Positions 53,226 to 63,651 of a DNA stretch of 64,000 nucleotides are shown in pieces. The position numbers were made by a program, and so were the translations under genes. The stretch spans positions 131,397,891 through 131,461,890 of the forward strand of contig CM043947.1 in NCBI GenBank assembly GCA_014529385.2, given 5' to 3'. Positions within the stretch are counted from its first letter, which is position 1. Every line of letters begins with the position of its first letter. Source of the stretch: Adiantum capillus-veneris. Lineage: Eukaryota; Streptophyta; Polypodiopsida; Polypodiales; Pteridaceae. The notes beneath the pieces were generated by a model. It saw nothing but the letters and a program-made list of their open reading frames with translations, was not told where the DNA came from and made no database searches.

Positions 53226-54165
53226 TTGTATAATCAAGACATGATTGTTCACAAGGATGATGTGTTAGTTGATACTTTCTCTAGTGAAGCTAACCTCATT
53301 GCAGATTTGATCGATCATGGAGCACCGATCTTGGCTCTCCAGCCTAGGTCCCAAGAACCCCCTCAGGAAGAACCGATCTTGGCTCTCAAGCCTAGGTCCA
53401 AAGAACCCTCTCAGGAAGTATTTATGTGTTCGCATGATTCGTAAGCATGCATTGTTCGAGTGTTTCATTCGTGATCGTTGCCTATATTTTAGACAACATC
53501 TTTATGTGATCCCTTTTCCTAGGCATGACATATTGTACGTCGAGCACGTTTCACTCATGAATGAGCACGGATGTATCCGGATTATTCATGAAAAGCTGAA
53601 AGGTATGCATTCAAGGAAGTCACATTCCACGTCTCTTCCTTGGCATGACACAGTACCTGAAAGAGCACAAGAGAGATTGAGCATCAAGCATAGGCATTTC
53701 CATTGTGTTTTGCAATAGTTGATTGATTTAGATCAGAAACACAAGATTCGATCTCATTGTTTGCGTGTGTCTCGTGAACTGGTTGGCACTCCGTCTATTT
53801 GTTCATCTACATTGCATGCACAATTTTTTCAAAGGAATAGTATTTTTCCAGTCACTTTGCATGGAATGGGTATGTTCATGTTTTTGTGTTGAAAGTGGTT
53901 TCAGGAATTTTCAGCCTCGGAGATTCTTGAAGAGGGTAGACCTACGTCCATAGACAAAGTGGAAGCATTCAAGGAGCTACCAATGACTTTGTGACGCTTT
54001 CGACGCGGCCCAAAGAAGAAGACTTTGTAGACCTTTATAAAGTTCAAGTATCACATGACCTGTGCACACATCAAAGTGGGCCGGCGAAGAGTCCTTTCCA
54101 GGATTCTCGATGTTGTTGGCGATCTCTCTCGACGCCATACAGTTCGGTACCAGTACCTCACTTTG
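53226..54165 (+). pseudogene. Family X C-terminal module (copy G-H)
   Basis: Frames 53226-53444 and 53317-53718 carry ILAL(Q/K)PRS repeats, H-A-L-F-E-C-F-I-R-D-R-C-L-Y-F-R-Q-H, FPRHDILYVEHVSLMNEHGC, RAQERLSIKHRHFHCVLQ and a TAG at 53716-53718 where copy F-G has CAG. Later text: S-T-L-H-A-Q-F-F-Q-R-N-S-I-F-P-V-T-L-H-G-M-G-M-F, I-L-E-E-G-R-P-T-S-I-D-K-V-E and R-F-R-R-G-P-K-K at about 53995. More damaged than F-G. Confidence 0.7.
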
Positions 54166-54177
54166 AAAAGGAGGGGA

Positions 54178-55418
54178 TGTCACGTCACACATTCAACCCC
54201 ATGTGTCCGTGGACAAGCTACATCATGACCAAGGTTCAGTTCAGTCAAGTCAGTCTAGAATGGGAAGCGATCTGGCACTTTTGTGAGTCTGTTCGCAAAC
54301 CCTGCATGTTTAGACACGTAGAGTAGATGCATATCCTCTGCTTGCACACAGCATGACCATCAGATTCCAGTTAGATCCCATTAGTAGCATTTTTACCGTG
54401 CATAGACCTATTTTCCCTATTTTTGACATTTTTCACTTATTAGTTTTAAGTGACTTTTGTTGAAAAGTAGGTAGGGCAATTTTGCTAAGTTTGTATAAGT
54501 AGAAACCTAGCACTATCACTTTTCTGGCAGAAGAGGCAGCAGGAGCAGCTTGCTTAACAGGCAACTTCTCAGCAAGACCGACCCCGCGACAACTCTAGCG
54601 TTTTCAGCATTGCAGAAGGCCCAACGTTTTTGCATCAGATCAGCCAGCGTTTTTGCACTTCGAGATTCACGGCGACAGTAGACAGCAGATCAGCCCTAGT
54701 GTTAGCAGATTCCCCCACAACAGCAGATCAATTCTAGCGTTAGTAGATTTCCACCGCAGAACCCCAAATCAGCCTAGCGTTTTTGGATCAGCCAGAGACC
54801 TAGCGTTTTTGCAGATCTTCGCGACAGTAGCAGTAGCACCAACGTTTTCAGTTTTCAGCAGTCAGACTCCGCAGTGGAACCCCCAAACCTCGCAGATCTC
54901 ACCTCCCAGTAGCAGATCCTCACCGCACGGTCAGATCCATCGAAGTTTGCAGTTTCAGCCGAGAAAACACAGATTTCAGCCTCTGCTTTTCAGCGCGTTG
55001 TCATTGCATCGTTGCCATCGACATCGTCACCGACATAGAGTCAGAATTCAGCAAATAAAGATTTGCAGATTTCAGCCCTTAGCATTCTCAGATTTCAGCC
55101 CGTCTCGTCGTCGTCGACATCGTCGGCAAGTCCAAGCATGGTAGAGATTTGTGCAATCATAAGTAGACCGCTCTCGCCATAGAGAGTGGGGCCTTCGGAG
55201 GAGGGTTTGACAACATTCTGGTGTCGTATTCTCTTCTCTCTCTATCTCTCAGTCTCATGTACCTTCATTCACAGTGTTCATCCACTTTGTTTGTCCATTG
55301 CACTCTCTCACTAAAGGAACGGAAGGCTCTCCCTTCCGTAAGTAAAAGGAATCCTTGAGCACAGTTCGGAGCACTCATCTTGAGCAAAGTTGAACATTCA
55401 CTTCCGCTGCACCTAACA
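54178..55418 (+). repeat. Family X LTR H
   Basis: 1241 bp. It starts TGTCACGTCACAC, so its palindrome is broken by one base. TATAAG at 54494-54499. Ends CTGCACCTAACA, followed by ACATG and unrelated DNA. Confidence 0.92.
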
Positions 55419-55423
55419 ACATG
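55419..55423. repeat. Family X target-site duplication (ACATG), right of LTR H
   Basis: Matches 42272-42276 and 47889-47893. The genomic bases after it are TGTCTATTAAAC, which also begin TGTC like the LTR itself. Confidence 0.83.
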
Positions 55424-56431
55424 TGTCTATTAAACCCCTTATGGTTTAGTTTTCTAACCATCCCAACTTATAAAGTTGTTAATGACTTGTTGCGTGGCCC
55501 AAATTCCATTTAGACGCATGCATGCTTCCATACTCATCAGAATTTAGTGTTGATTGGCCCGAGCACTCATTGGTTAATTGACCTAGATTCCCAATGTGAG
55601 AAACCCATTTGGCTATAGCCGTTTCAAATTGGCCATGCAATGTCCATTTGTAACTTTTCAAGGATTTCAGAAAAGAAAAGCAAAAATAAAATTAATAAAA
55701 TTATATAATACATCTTTAAAGAAGGCAACAAACAAAATATTCCACTTTGATAGCATGAGCCTTTGAGCCATTGTTCCTCAGTTTGTCCATATGCGCGGAC
55801 AGTGTGGATGGTAGTTTGTTGATTAGAGTGGGCATCCAAGATGGATTCATGACGTGGGGACAGTTGCATGGATTCTGTAATTTCCAGAGTCACACACCTT
55901 TTTTGAGGACTTGTTAACATATCCGGTCTTCATGCTTACTTCCTTAGGATATAGATTGGGCACTCTACAGATAATCCCATGTGCTAGTCACCAATTGGAT
56001 TTGTGCCAACAAGACATTTTTCATCATGATATGCAGCATCACACTTTGGACCATGTGGAAGATTGAATGTGCCCACATTTTGGGCTTGCAATCTTCCCCT
56101 ACATCCACCATGTTGACTGCGAGTTGGAAAGAGCTGCTACATACTCTTTGCACTCGGTGGGATTCTTCAGTCGGCTTCTCTAGAGTAGTGGACCATTGTC
56201 GATGCGTCTTTCTTCACGCATGGGCATGATCGTGAGTTCTATTCCGTCAGGGTCATGCCCACACCACGTGGCATTATGCACCCCCACAATGGTTCATTTT
56301 ACATTCATTGTACACACCACCTTGATATTCACATAGCCTACACATTGTCACCTCACTTTTGTACTTCCTCTGTGTGATAGGCCATTGAGCATCTCAAGAG
56401 GTATCTTATGTACAGAGAATACAACTAGTTT

Positions 56432-56433
<2 letters not shown>
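55424..56433. other. Flank between X arrays, possible LINE-like scrap
   Basis: A/T-rich around 55660-55720. At about 55981-56229 the plus strand reads I-C-A-N-K-T-F-F-I-M, L-W-T-M-W-K-I-E-C-A-H-I-L and A-S-W-K-E-L-L, which loosely recalls the C-terminal region of plant non-LTR retrotransposons (a W-x-x-W-K pattern). This is weak evidence. No other gene seen. Confidence 0.25.

Positions 56434-56518
<85 letters not shown>
56434..56518. repeat. (GA)n microsatellite left of LTR I
   Basis: About 42 GA units that run directly into the LTR terminus TGTAAGGTGCAGCGG. Confidence 0.97.
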
Positions 56519-56520
<2 letters not shown>

Positions 56521-57649
56521 TAAGGTGCAGCGGATGTGAATGTTGAACTTTGCTCAAGATAAGTGCTCCGAACTGTGCTCAAGGTTCCTTTTACCTACGG
56601 AAGGGAGAGCCTTCCGTTCCTTTAGTGAGAGAGTGCAAATGATCACAAACAAAGTGACAAACACTGTGAATGAAGGTGCTGAGACAGAGATAAAGAGAGA
56701 AGAATACAACAACAGAATGTTGTCAAACCCTCCTCCGAAGGCCCCACTCTCTATGGCAAGAGTGGTCTACTATTGATTGCACAAATCTCTATAATGTTAT
56801 GGACTTGTCGACGACGACGAGACGGGCTGAAATCTGAAAACGATAAGGGTTGGAATCTGCAAATCTTGTATCTACTGAATTCTGACTCTATGTTGGTGAC
56901 GATGACGATGCGATGAAAACGCTGATGTTGAAATTTGCGAATAGCGATCTAATCTGCAAACGCTGGCTAATCTGACCGTGCGGCGAGGATCTGTTGCGAA
57001 AAGGTGAGATCTGCGAGATTTGGGGGCTACGATACGGAATCTATACGCTGAAAACTGAAAACGCTGATGCAAAAAAAGGGTTTGTCGTCGGGAATCTGCA
57101 AAACGCTAGGCTGAATTGCTGGTGCAAAAATGCTAGGGCTGATCTGATATCCTGCTGCAAAAACGCTAGGGGATCTGTTGTCGCTAGGCTGATCTGCAAG
57201 TGGCAAAACGCTGGGGCTGATCTGCACTTGATGAAAAACACTGGCTGTCTTAGGTGGCTGAAAATGCTATGTCTTCTTGCCGGTCTTGCTGAGAAGGTGC
57301 ACTTCAACTGTGGTTTGTTGCCTCTTCTGCCAGAAATCACTAGCGCTAGGTTTTCTTATATATCTGCTTAGCCAAATTGCCCTACCGAGTTTCCCAACAA
57401 AGTCACTTATTAATAGTAAGTGAAAAATGGCTAAAATAGGGAAGATAGATTCTCTGCATTGTAAAATGCTCCTGATGGTAATCTGATGATCATGTTGTGT
57501 GCAACCAGAGGATATGCATCTACTTTAAGTGCTTGAACATGCACGGTCTGCGAATAGACTCACCAAAGTGCCAGAACACTTCCTAAGCTAGGCTAATTGA
57601 ACCCCTGTCATGAAGTAGCTTGTCCACGTACACAGGGTTAGATGTGAAC

Positions 57650-57652
<3 letters not shown>
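56519..57652 (-). repeat. Family X solo LTR I
   Basis: About 1134 bp, minus orientation. The left end is TGTAAGGTGCAGCGG. The right end fades at GATGTGAACGTG, where the others have GATGTGTCACGTGACA, then runs into GT/GA repeats. It is closer to LTRs F-H than to A-C (for example GCTCCGAACTGTGCTCAAGG). No internal sequence is attached on either side, so LTR-LTR recombination probably removed it. Confidence 0.85.

Positions 57653-57731
<79 letters not shown>
57650..57731. repeat. (GT)n-(GA)n microsatellite right of LTR I
   Basis: Short GT run (to about 57664), then about 34 GA units. With 56434-56518 it brackets the solo LTR. Confidence 0.95.
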
Positions 57732-57734
<3 letters not shown>

Positions 57735-57759
57735 CACTAGAGTGGTTGGTCTGCTTCCC

Positions 57760-57995
57760 TAACCTTGATCCGACCTCCTGCAGCAACCATTGTGACCCCT
57801 CGACAGCAGCCTTTGCCCACACCCCCTGCAGTAGCCATCACCTGTGCCCTCACGATCCCCCTACAGCAGCCATTGCATGTGCCCTCACATGAACCTGCAA
57901 CAACCAGATCTATAGGGAGAGAGTGTGACCTTGTAGCAGCCATTGCATGTACCCCCCTACAGCTGCGACTGTGCATATGCCCTCGCTTGTACCTT
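57760..57995. repeat. Degenerate minisatellite (about 36 bp unit)
   Basis: Imperfect copies of a unit like CCTGCAGCAGCCATTGCATG plus TGCCCTCAC occur at about 57775, 57800, 57828, 57862, 57893, 57930 and 57958. The plus-strand frame gives a Pro/Ala/Thr-rich peptide that I attribute to the repeat, not to a gene. Confidence 0.6.
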
Positions 57996-58206
57996 GAACC
58001 CATTTGCGGGCCTACGCTATCACGTCTTGCAATACACTTGCACCTCCTCCTTTCTTGCACGACAGCCCTTGTCGCCCCTCGTCTATTAGTGCCACGGGAG
58101 GGGACTCAAGGGATCGACGGCAGGGGCGTGTGCGCTTTGGACCGTTGGATCTCTGCAGAGCAGGGAGGGGCAGGACTTTTATACACATGAGTCACACCCT
58201 CCTCAG

Positions 58207-58450
58207 CGAGTCGCGCTAGCCCAGATGGTTAGGGTGGAGCTCCGTGTAGTGGACGTCCAAGATTTAAGGAGCGGCCGCAACACAAGGGGGAACCCTCTTG
58301 ATGCGACGCATCAAATCTCCGTTGTCGATCCCTAGACTTCACCCGTGGCACTTATAGACGAGGCTTGCTGCCCTTCAAGGTTGAAGTGCAGAGGGCTCAT
58401 CCCACCGGTTGACCTACAGGCGTTGCCTTTGCACTACCACCCTATTAGTG
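58207..58450 (+). mobile_element. SINE-like segment 1
   Basis: TAGCCCAGATGGTTAGGGTGG (58215-58235) resembles a tRNA-type A box and GGACGTCCAAGATTTAAGG (about 58251) a weak B box some 35 bases later, the spacing of tRNA-derived SINEs. The end is an A/T-rich stretch near 58445-58465. The same two modules recur at 58752-58850. No target duplication was identified. Confidence 0.33.
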
Positions 58451-58740
58451 TTATATTATACTTAAAAGCCTCCATATAGTTCTTCACCTCTCGTCTAAAG
58501 TAGTACGTTTATTCTTTTACCAATAACGGGCATCTTCCTACTATGGACTGCTCAAAAGGTCATTCGCGACCAAATGCAACCACAACGGCTCCACCGGTAC
58601 CGAGGTGCTACTCAAGGTGCCCTCTATCTTCTACCTAGTTGTATGAATGCTCTGAAGAAGATCTCTCGCATATGGGTTCCATTCTCAGATCTTCTTTGGA
58701 AAAGTTCTCATTGGAGGCCACAATCCCACTATGTGTCTAG
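58451..58740. other. Unassigned intergenic stretch
   Basis: No coherent reading frame, repeat or signal that I can support. Confidence 0.4.
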
Positions 58741-58744
58741 TTGC

Positions 58745-58990
58745 TTTTAGGGGTGGCCGATGGTTAGGTGGTTGACGTCATCTTGATGGGACATGGTCTC
58801 TTTGTGGTTATGCTTAATTCTTTCCCATGGACGTCCAAATTTAGGTTCGTGCTCGAGAAACTACGTACTAGCAAACCCGGGATAGTGCCTCTGTTGTTAC
58901 CAGATGGGCCATTTGGCCAGGTTCGGTCCTACCCAGCAGTCAGTCGAGACAGGATCAGCCTCGGGTAGCTTGTCAGGGAAAAGGTCCTCC
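58745..58990 (+). mobile_element. SINE-like segment 2
   Basis: GGTGGCCGATGGTTAGGTGG (58744-58763) and TGGACGTCCAAATTTAGG (about 58829-58846) repeat the two modules of segment 1, but lie about 45 bases further apart, so extra sequence separates them here. Confidence 0.3.
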
Positions 58991-59165
58991 AGTAAGCCAT
59001 GCAGTCTCTCCCGAGTCCCCACAACAACCTCCCCCTCACTTTGCTAGGGTCAGTGGCAATCAGTTCTAAGGCGTCACTCCTTCAAGGATGGGCATAGCCC
59101 TTTTCCTCCCTTAGGTATCCATTCTCAGCAAGTTCACTCCCCTTCCCCAACCCTATTGCAGGACT
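58991..59165. other. Unassigned stretch
   Basis: C/T-rich sequence with no supportable feature. Confidence 0.35.
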
Positions 59166-60030
59166 CTAAAGTTTCAACTGAATCCAGAGGAGCTTTCTAA
59201 GGCTGCTTCTGAGGCGGGTGTTTACCCCCCTCCTTTTCTTACCCTTCCTCCTCCCTCTCCTACCCCTTCTTCCTAGCTCTCTCATGAACTTGCTCTTCTT
59301 CTCCGCATCCGAGATAGGAGGAAAGGGTGAGACTTCTAGCAAAGCTTTCCAAAACTTCTCTACGTGTTGTTGTACTTTTTCACCTTTTAACACGTCAAAT
59401 TTATCCATCTCTCTGTGTAATAGTTTGGACCCCATTTGGAGCCAACGACTGAGCAATAGGTGAAAAATTATAATCTCATGCAATCATGACTTGAAGTGAG
59501 TTTCAGAACGCTTCTATCCACCAATGTGCAGTCGTATCTTTCAACGATATACTAACAAAACGAAGTATAGATCTCTTAGTAAAGGTTTCATCACCAAGCC
59601 CAATCTCAAATGGAGCGACAAATGCCAACACTTTGCTTTCATCATATTCACCATTATACGCATCAAACTTAGTAGATTTTTTCTCATCTTTAAAGTTACC
59701 AAGGACTTGATTTCATCATCCAAGTGTTGTAACTCCACATTAGGCATAAAAGTAGCTGCTTTAATTTACCTCTTAAAAGAGATGCATGTGGCTGACGTCC
59801 AAAACATTGCGCTCTGTTTGGTGCCGCAACACCATTCGCTTGTGTAAGAACGTCGGAATGGCCATGTTCTTTCTCATGTACGCTGCCTTTTTTGAGTCTT
59901 ATCTCAGAATGGCCATGTTCTATATATTGCCCACAGTGTCTACCTCTTCACATGCAAGATGTCTTCTCAAGCTATACATAGTGTTTATAAAGATTACCTT
60001 TCATGAGATGGTAGTGAAAGAGTGTTGGCC
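59166..60030 (-). pseudogene. gag: Gypsy gag relic, left arm of the inverted repeat
   Basis: The minus strand from about 59670 reads F-D-A-Y-N-G-E-Y-D-E-S-K-V-L-A-F, then FTKRSILRFVSISLKDTTA and H-W-W, the classical Ty3 gag core. After a shift it continues H-R-E-M-D-K-F-D-V-L-K-G-E-K-V-Q-Q-H-V-E-K-F-W-K-A-L-L-E-V (59420-59330), and a basic R-G-R-R-G-R-R-K-G-K-K-R-R tract. It follows the primer site at 60029-60041 and the LTR 60042-61700. Ends at 59166 are approximate. Confidence 0.7.
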
Positions 60031-60041
60031 CTTGATACCAA
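60027..60041 (-). other. Primer binding site, left-arm gypsy
   Basis: The minus strand reads TTGGTATCAAGGGCC directly after the LTR end CAGTTACA. TGGTATCA matches initiator-methionine tRNA. Confidence 0.75.
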
Positions 60042-61092
60042 TGTAACTGGCTGGGTACGAGTGCTCAAAAATATAAAATATTTTTTAAAGTTTTTTTTTT
60101 CTCATTTATGTAACTTATTTACATTTTTGAGTTTGCTTACACAAACATCATTTGTTTGTTTGATTGTGCAGGAAAACTCGCAATATAGTGGCAACTTTAT
60201 GAGGTATCAATAGTGGGCATGGGGTATTTGTGATGGCGACATTGAACAAAAATGATGTCGACATTTACTGTCAAGCTAGCGTTACAAAAAGAAATCCGTA
60301 CCATCACAATATAGCCTTCGGATTCTTAACGGTAGACATAAAGTCCTTGAGAAAATGGATCTCACAAATTTATTCCGGCGATGAGCATTCCTAGAAAAGT
60401 CAAGTCATTCGTGAATGGGAGTCTAGAATCGGTTTTTTTTGTGACCATATTATTTATCTATTTGTCACGTTTTCGTTTGCTTTCGCATGTATGTTTAGAA
60501 TGAAGGCGTCTTTGGTACGGCATTGCCACAAAGCACAGACGCTTCATTGAAATGATCCTAACGAGGCACCAAGCGGCAACAAGTGGCCACAATATCAAGT
60601 GCGTACAGGCTAATGAGACAAGAGCCCGCGAGTAAGCCATGGCCATGGATGCTCATGAGGTAATCCATTCAAAATTTACGCTCAAATCCTCACCTACCTT
60701 TCTACACGTAAAGTCGTAGTAATGTTGATCGACTTTTGTAGACCTTTGATGATTAGCGAGGAAAAAGCTGTCATGGGCAGAGGGGAGAGAATACATGTCT
60801 GGTGTGTGTGAATTTTACCCGCTTCTTTTTTTTTAATAAGTATGTGTCATGTGGGAGTGTGCGCGAAGAGAGAGACAAGAGAGTGTGTGCATGTATGTAT
60901 GTGAACGTGCGAACGTGTATGCGTGAATATGTGTGTGAGGTGGGTTATGGGGAATGGAGTTGGGCTTCAAAGCCTTTCCCCAAAGGCTTTTAAAAAGCTT
61001 ATGAAAAAGCCTAAAAGCCTTTTTTATTATGGATAAGAGAGAGTGATGAGAGAACCCGCAAACGTAAGCTAATTTAAAATCCGTGCTGGCTG

Positions 61093-61155
<63 letters not shown>

Positions 61156-61700
61156 TTAAAACAAAAGGCTCTTACACAAGAGAAGTGGTACCCCTGAACT
61201 CCCACTACCAACACTCATATAGGTATTTATTTATATGCTCAAGCCAAAAGCGGCACAATTGTTTTTCAAGTGTTTTGCTACTAATTCTGGATCTGCTTTT
61301 ATAGAGTGTTCACTCTTATGTACATGCAATGATAGATCCACCCCACCCACACACACATCTTCGTCGCACTCCTTATGCCTCAAAGCCAACCAATGTAGAG
61401 ATCATCCAAAAATCCATGTAGTCAAAACAAACAAGCAGACACACTTCCCTTTCCACAAGCCACTACCAACAGATTTTACAAAAGGGAGTATCTCTTCTCT
61501 TCGATAAGCTACAACTAGCAAGCAGCATGAGGAAGATCTAGATGCTACTCCACCACAAAGCTAAAGGTTTAAGATCCCCATTGTCATTGGCAAACATGTG
61601 ATGAAACACCGCAAAGGCTTCGTGCACTAACAATTCCTTCCATCTCCTCCTTCGTAGCTCTTCTTACAATAAATCTCACATCTTCTGGTAACCCGTTACA
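60042..61700 (-). repeat. Gypsy LTR, left arm
   Basis: 1659 bp, minus orientation. Plus-strand ends are TGTAACTGGCTGGG and ...GGTAACCCGTTACA, forming inverted terminal motifs TGTAACGGG/CCCGTTACA. It contains a GA tract at 61094-61153 and several AAAGGCTTT-type blocks (60970-61022). It matches 61880-63651 in inverted orientation over its full length with many substitutions and indels. Confidence 0.82.
61094..61153. repeat. (GA)n microsatellite in the left arm
   Basis: About 30 GA units. The mirrored tract in the right arm (CT, about 62426-62449) has only about 12 units. Confidence 0.96.
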
Positions 61701-61879
61701 AATACCTTGTTAATCTTTCTCCTCCACAGTCTGCATACGCAAGGTCTATGACTGAGTGAATGAAAATATGCTTTTCAGAATCTATCCAATGCCATAGATG
61801 AAGGGATAGCTTCTTCGCTTCGTGCTTACGACCTTGAGTGTGTCGACTCTAGAAACTCAAGAGAGATTAACGAGGTTTT
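61701..61879 (+). other. Spacer between inverted LTRs, with an exon-like frame
   Basis: 179 bp. The outer about 20-27 bases on each side are still inverted copies of each other (ACCTTGTTAATCTTTCT against AGAGATTAACGAGGT). The middle holds TATGCTTTTCAG (ends about 61779), after which a plus-strand frame reads N-L-S-N-A-I-D-E-G-I-A-S-S-L-R-A-Y-D-L-E, C-V-D-S-R-N-S-R-E-I-N-E-V-F, and continues into the right LTR as K-M-R-D-L-L-Q-K-E-D to a TGA at about 62038. No family recognised. It may be a former exon of an invaded gene. Confidence 0.4.
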
Positions 61880-63651
61880 TGTAACAGGTTGCCAAAAGAT
61901 GCGAGATTTACTGCAAAAAGAGGATATGAAGGAAGAGATGGAGGAAATTGTTAGTGTACGAGGCCTTTGCGGTGTGTTCCATCACATGTTTGCTAATGAC
62001 AATGGCAATCTCGAACCTTTGGCTTTGTGGTGAAGGAGAATCTAGCTCTTCCTCATTCAATTTGCCAATTGTAGCTAATCGAAGAGAAGAGATGCCCCTT
62101 TTCGTAAATTCCATTGGTAGTGTCTTGTGGAAGGGGAAGTATGTGCTTGTTTGTACCGACTACATGGCTTTTTGGACGATCTCTATATTGGTTTGGCTTT
62201 GAGGCATAAGGAGAGGGGCGAAGGTCTGTGTATGGGTGGATGGGATATAGCATTGCATGTACATAAGAGTGAGCACTCTATAAACGAAGATCTAAGCGTA
62301 GTAGTAAGACACTTGAAAAACAGTCGTGTCACTTTCAGCTTGAGTATATAAACAAATACCTACAGGAGTGTTGAAAGTGGTAATTCAAAGGTACGACTTC
62401 TTTTGTACAAGAGCATTCTGTTTTAACTCTCTCTCTCTCTCTCTCTCTCCCCTCCACAAGTGCGGGTTTTAAATCAACTTGCCTTTGTGGTTTCTCTCAT
62501 CACTCTCTCTCATCCACAATATAAAAGTCTTTTAGGCTCTTTGCTAAGCTTTTTAAAAGCCTTTGGAAAAAGGCTTTGAAACCCAAATCTATAACTCCTA
62601 ACCTACCTCGCACACACATTCACGCATACACATTCGCACATTCACATGCATACATGCAAATACTCTCTTGTCTCTCTCTTTGGACACACTCCCATATGGA
62701 ACATACTTATTAAAAAACAAAGATGGGGTGAAATTCATACACACGAGACATGTATTCTCTCCTCTTCCATCAGGGCTTTCTCCTTGCCAATCGTCAAAGG
62801 CCTACAAAAGTCGATCAACATTACTATGACTTTACGTCTAGAAAGGTTGGTGGGGATTAGAGCATAAATTTTGAATGGCTTCCCTCACGAGCATCCATGG
62901 CCATGGCTTTCTCACGGGCCCTCGTCTCACCGGCCTGTATGCACTCAAAGTTTCGGCCGCTCCTGGCTGCTTGGTACCTTGCTAGGATCGTTCCGATGGA
63001 GCGTTTGTGCTTTGCGGCAGTGCCGTATCAAAGACACGTGAGCCTCTTTCATTGTAAACATTACATGCGAAAGCAAACCAAGACTTTAAAAACAAATAAA
63101 TAACATTGTCACAGAAAAATCTGATTCTAAACTCCCGTTTACGTTGACTTTACTCTTCTAGGAATGCCCGCCAGAATAAATTTGTGAGATTGCGAGACAA
63201 TGTACGATGGGTCATCTTCGATGCCATGATCTAATTACTCAAGAACGCCACTTCTACCGTCAAGAATCCGGAGGCTATACCATGATAGAAAGGATTTTTT
63301 GTTGTAATATTGACTTAACAGTAAATGCTGACATCATTCTCGCCCAATGTCGTCATCACAAATACCCCACACCCACTATTGATACTTTCTAAAGTTGCCA
63401 CCATTTTGCGAACTTGCATACACAATCAAACAAACAAATAATGTTTGTGTAAGCAAACTCAAGAACGCAAATAAGCTACATAAGTGAGAAAAAACAAAAA
63501 ACAAAAAAAACTTTAAAAACATTTCATCTTTTTTGAGAACTCGTAGCACACTATTATCTAGACCCAACACTTCTTTACTACCATCTCGTGAAAAAATAAA
63601 ACTTTGAAAATCATTTTATCTTTTTTTAACACTCGTATCCAACCCGTTACA
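61880..63651 (+). repeat. Gypsy LTR, right arm
   Basis: 1772 bp, TGTAACAGGTTGCC to CAACCCGTTACA. The internal side is followed by CTGGTATCAAGAC (63652-63664, initiator-methionine primer site). It is the inverted counterpart of 60042-61700. Confidence 0.82.

Larger units (their letters stand above)
47894..55418 (+). mobile_element. Family X short derivative, tandem F-G-H
   Basis: Three LTRs (F 47894-49111, G 51022-52275, H 54178-55418) and two internal regions of about 1.9 kb. Both internal regions keep the gag N-terminus with its charged helix, fused directly to the His/Asp stretch and the C-terminal module; gag core, knuckle and protease are absent. The outer ends are flanked by ACATG (47889-47893 and 55419-55423), so the tandem is one insertion plus an LTR-LTR recombination, or was inserted as a tandem. 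Confidence 0.88.

Noticed and set aside
47894-55418. F-G and G-H as two independent insertions
   Set aside because: There is no target duplication around LTR G. Only the outer ends of F and H share ACATG.
58207-58280. Functional tRNA gene
   Set aside because: Only A- and B-box-like sequence is present. No acceptor stem or cloverleaf could be paired.
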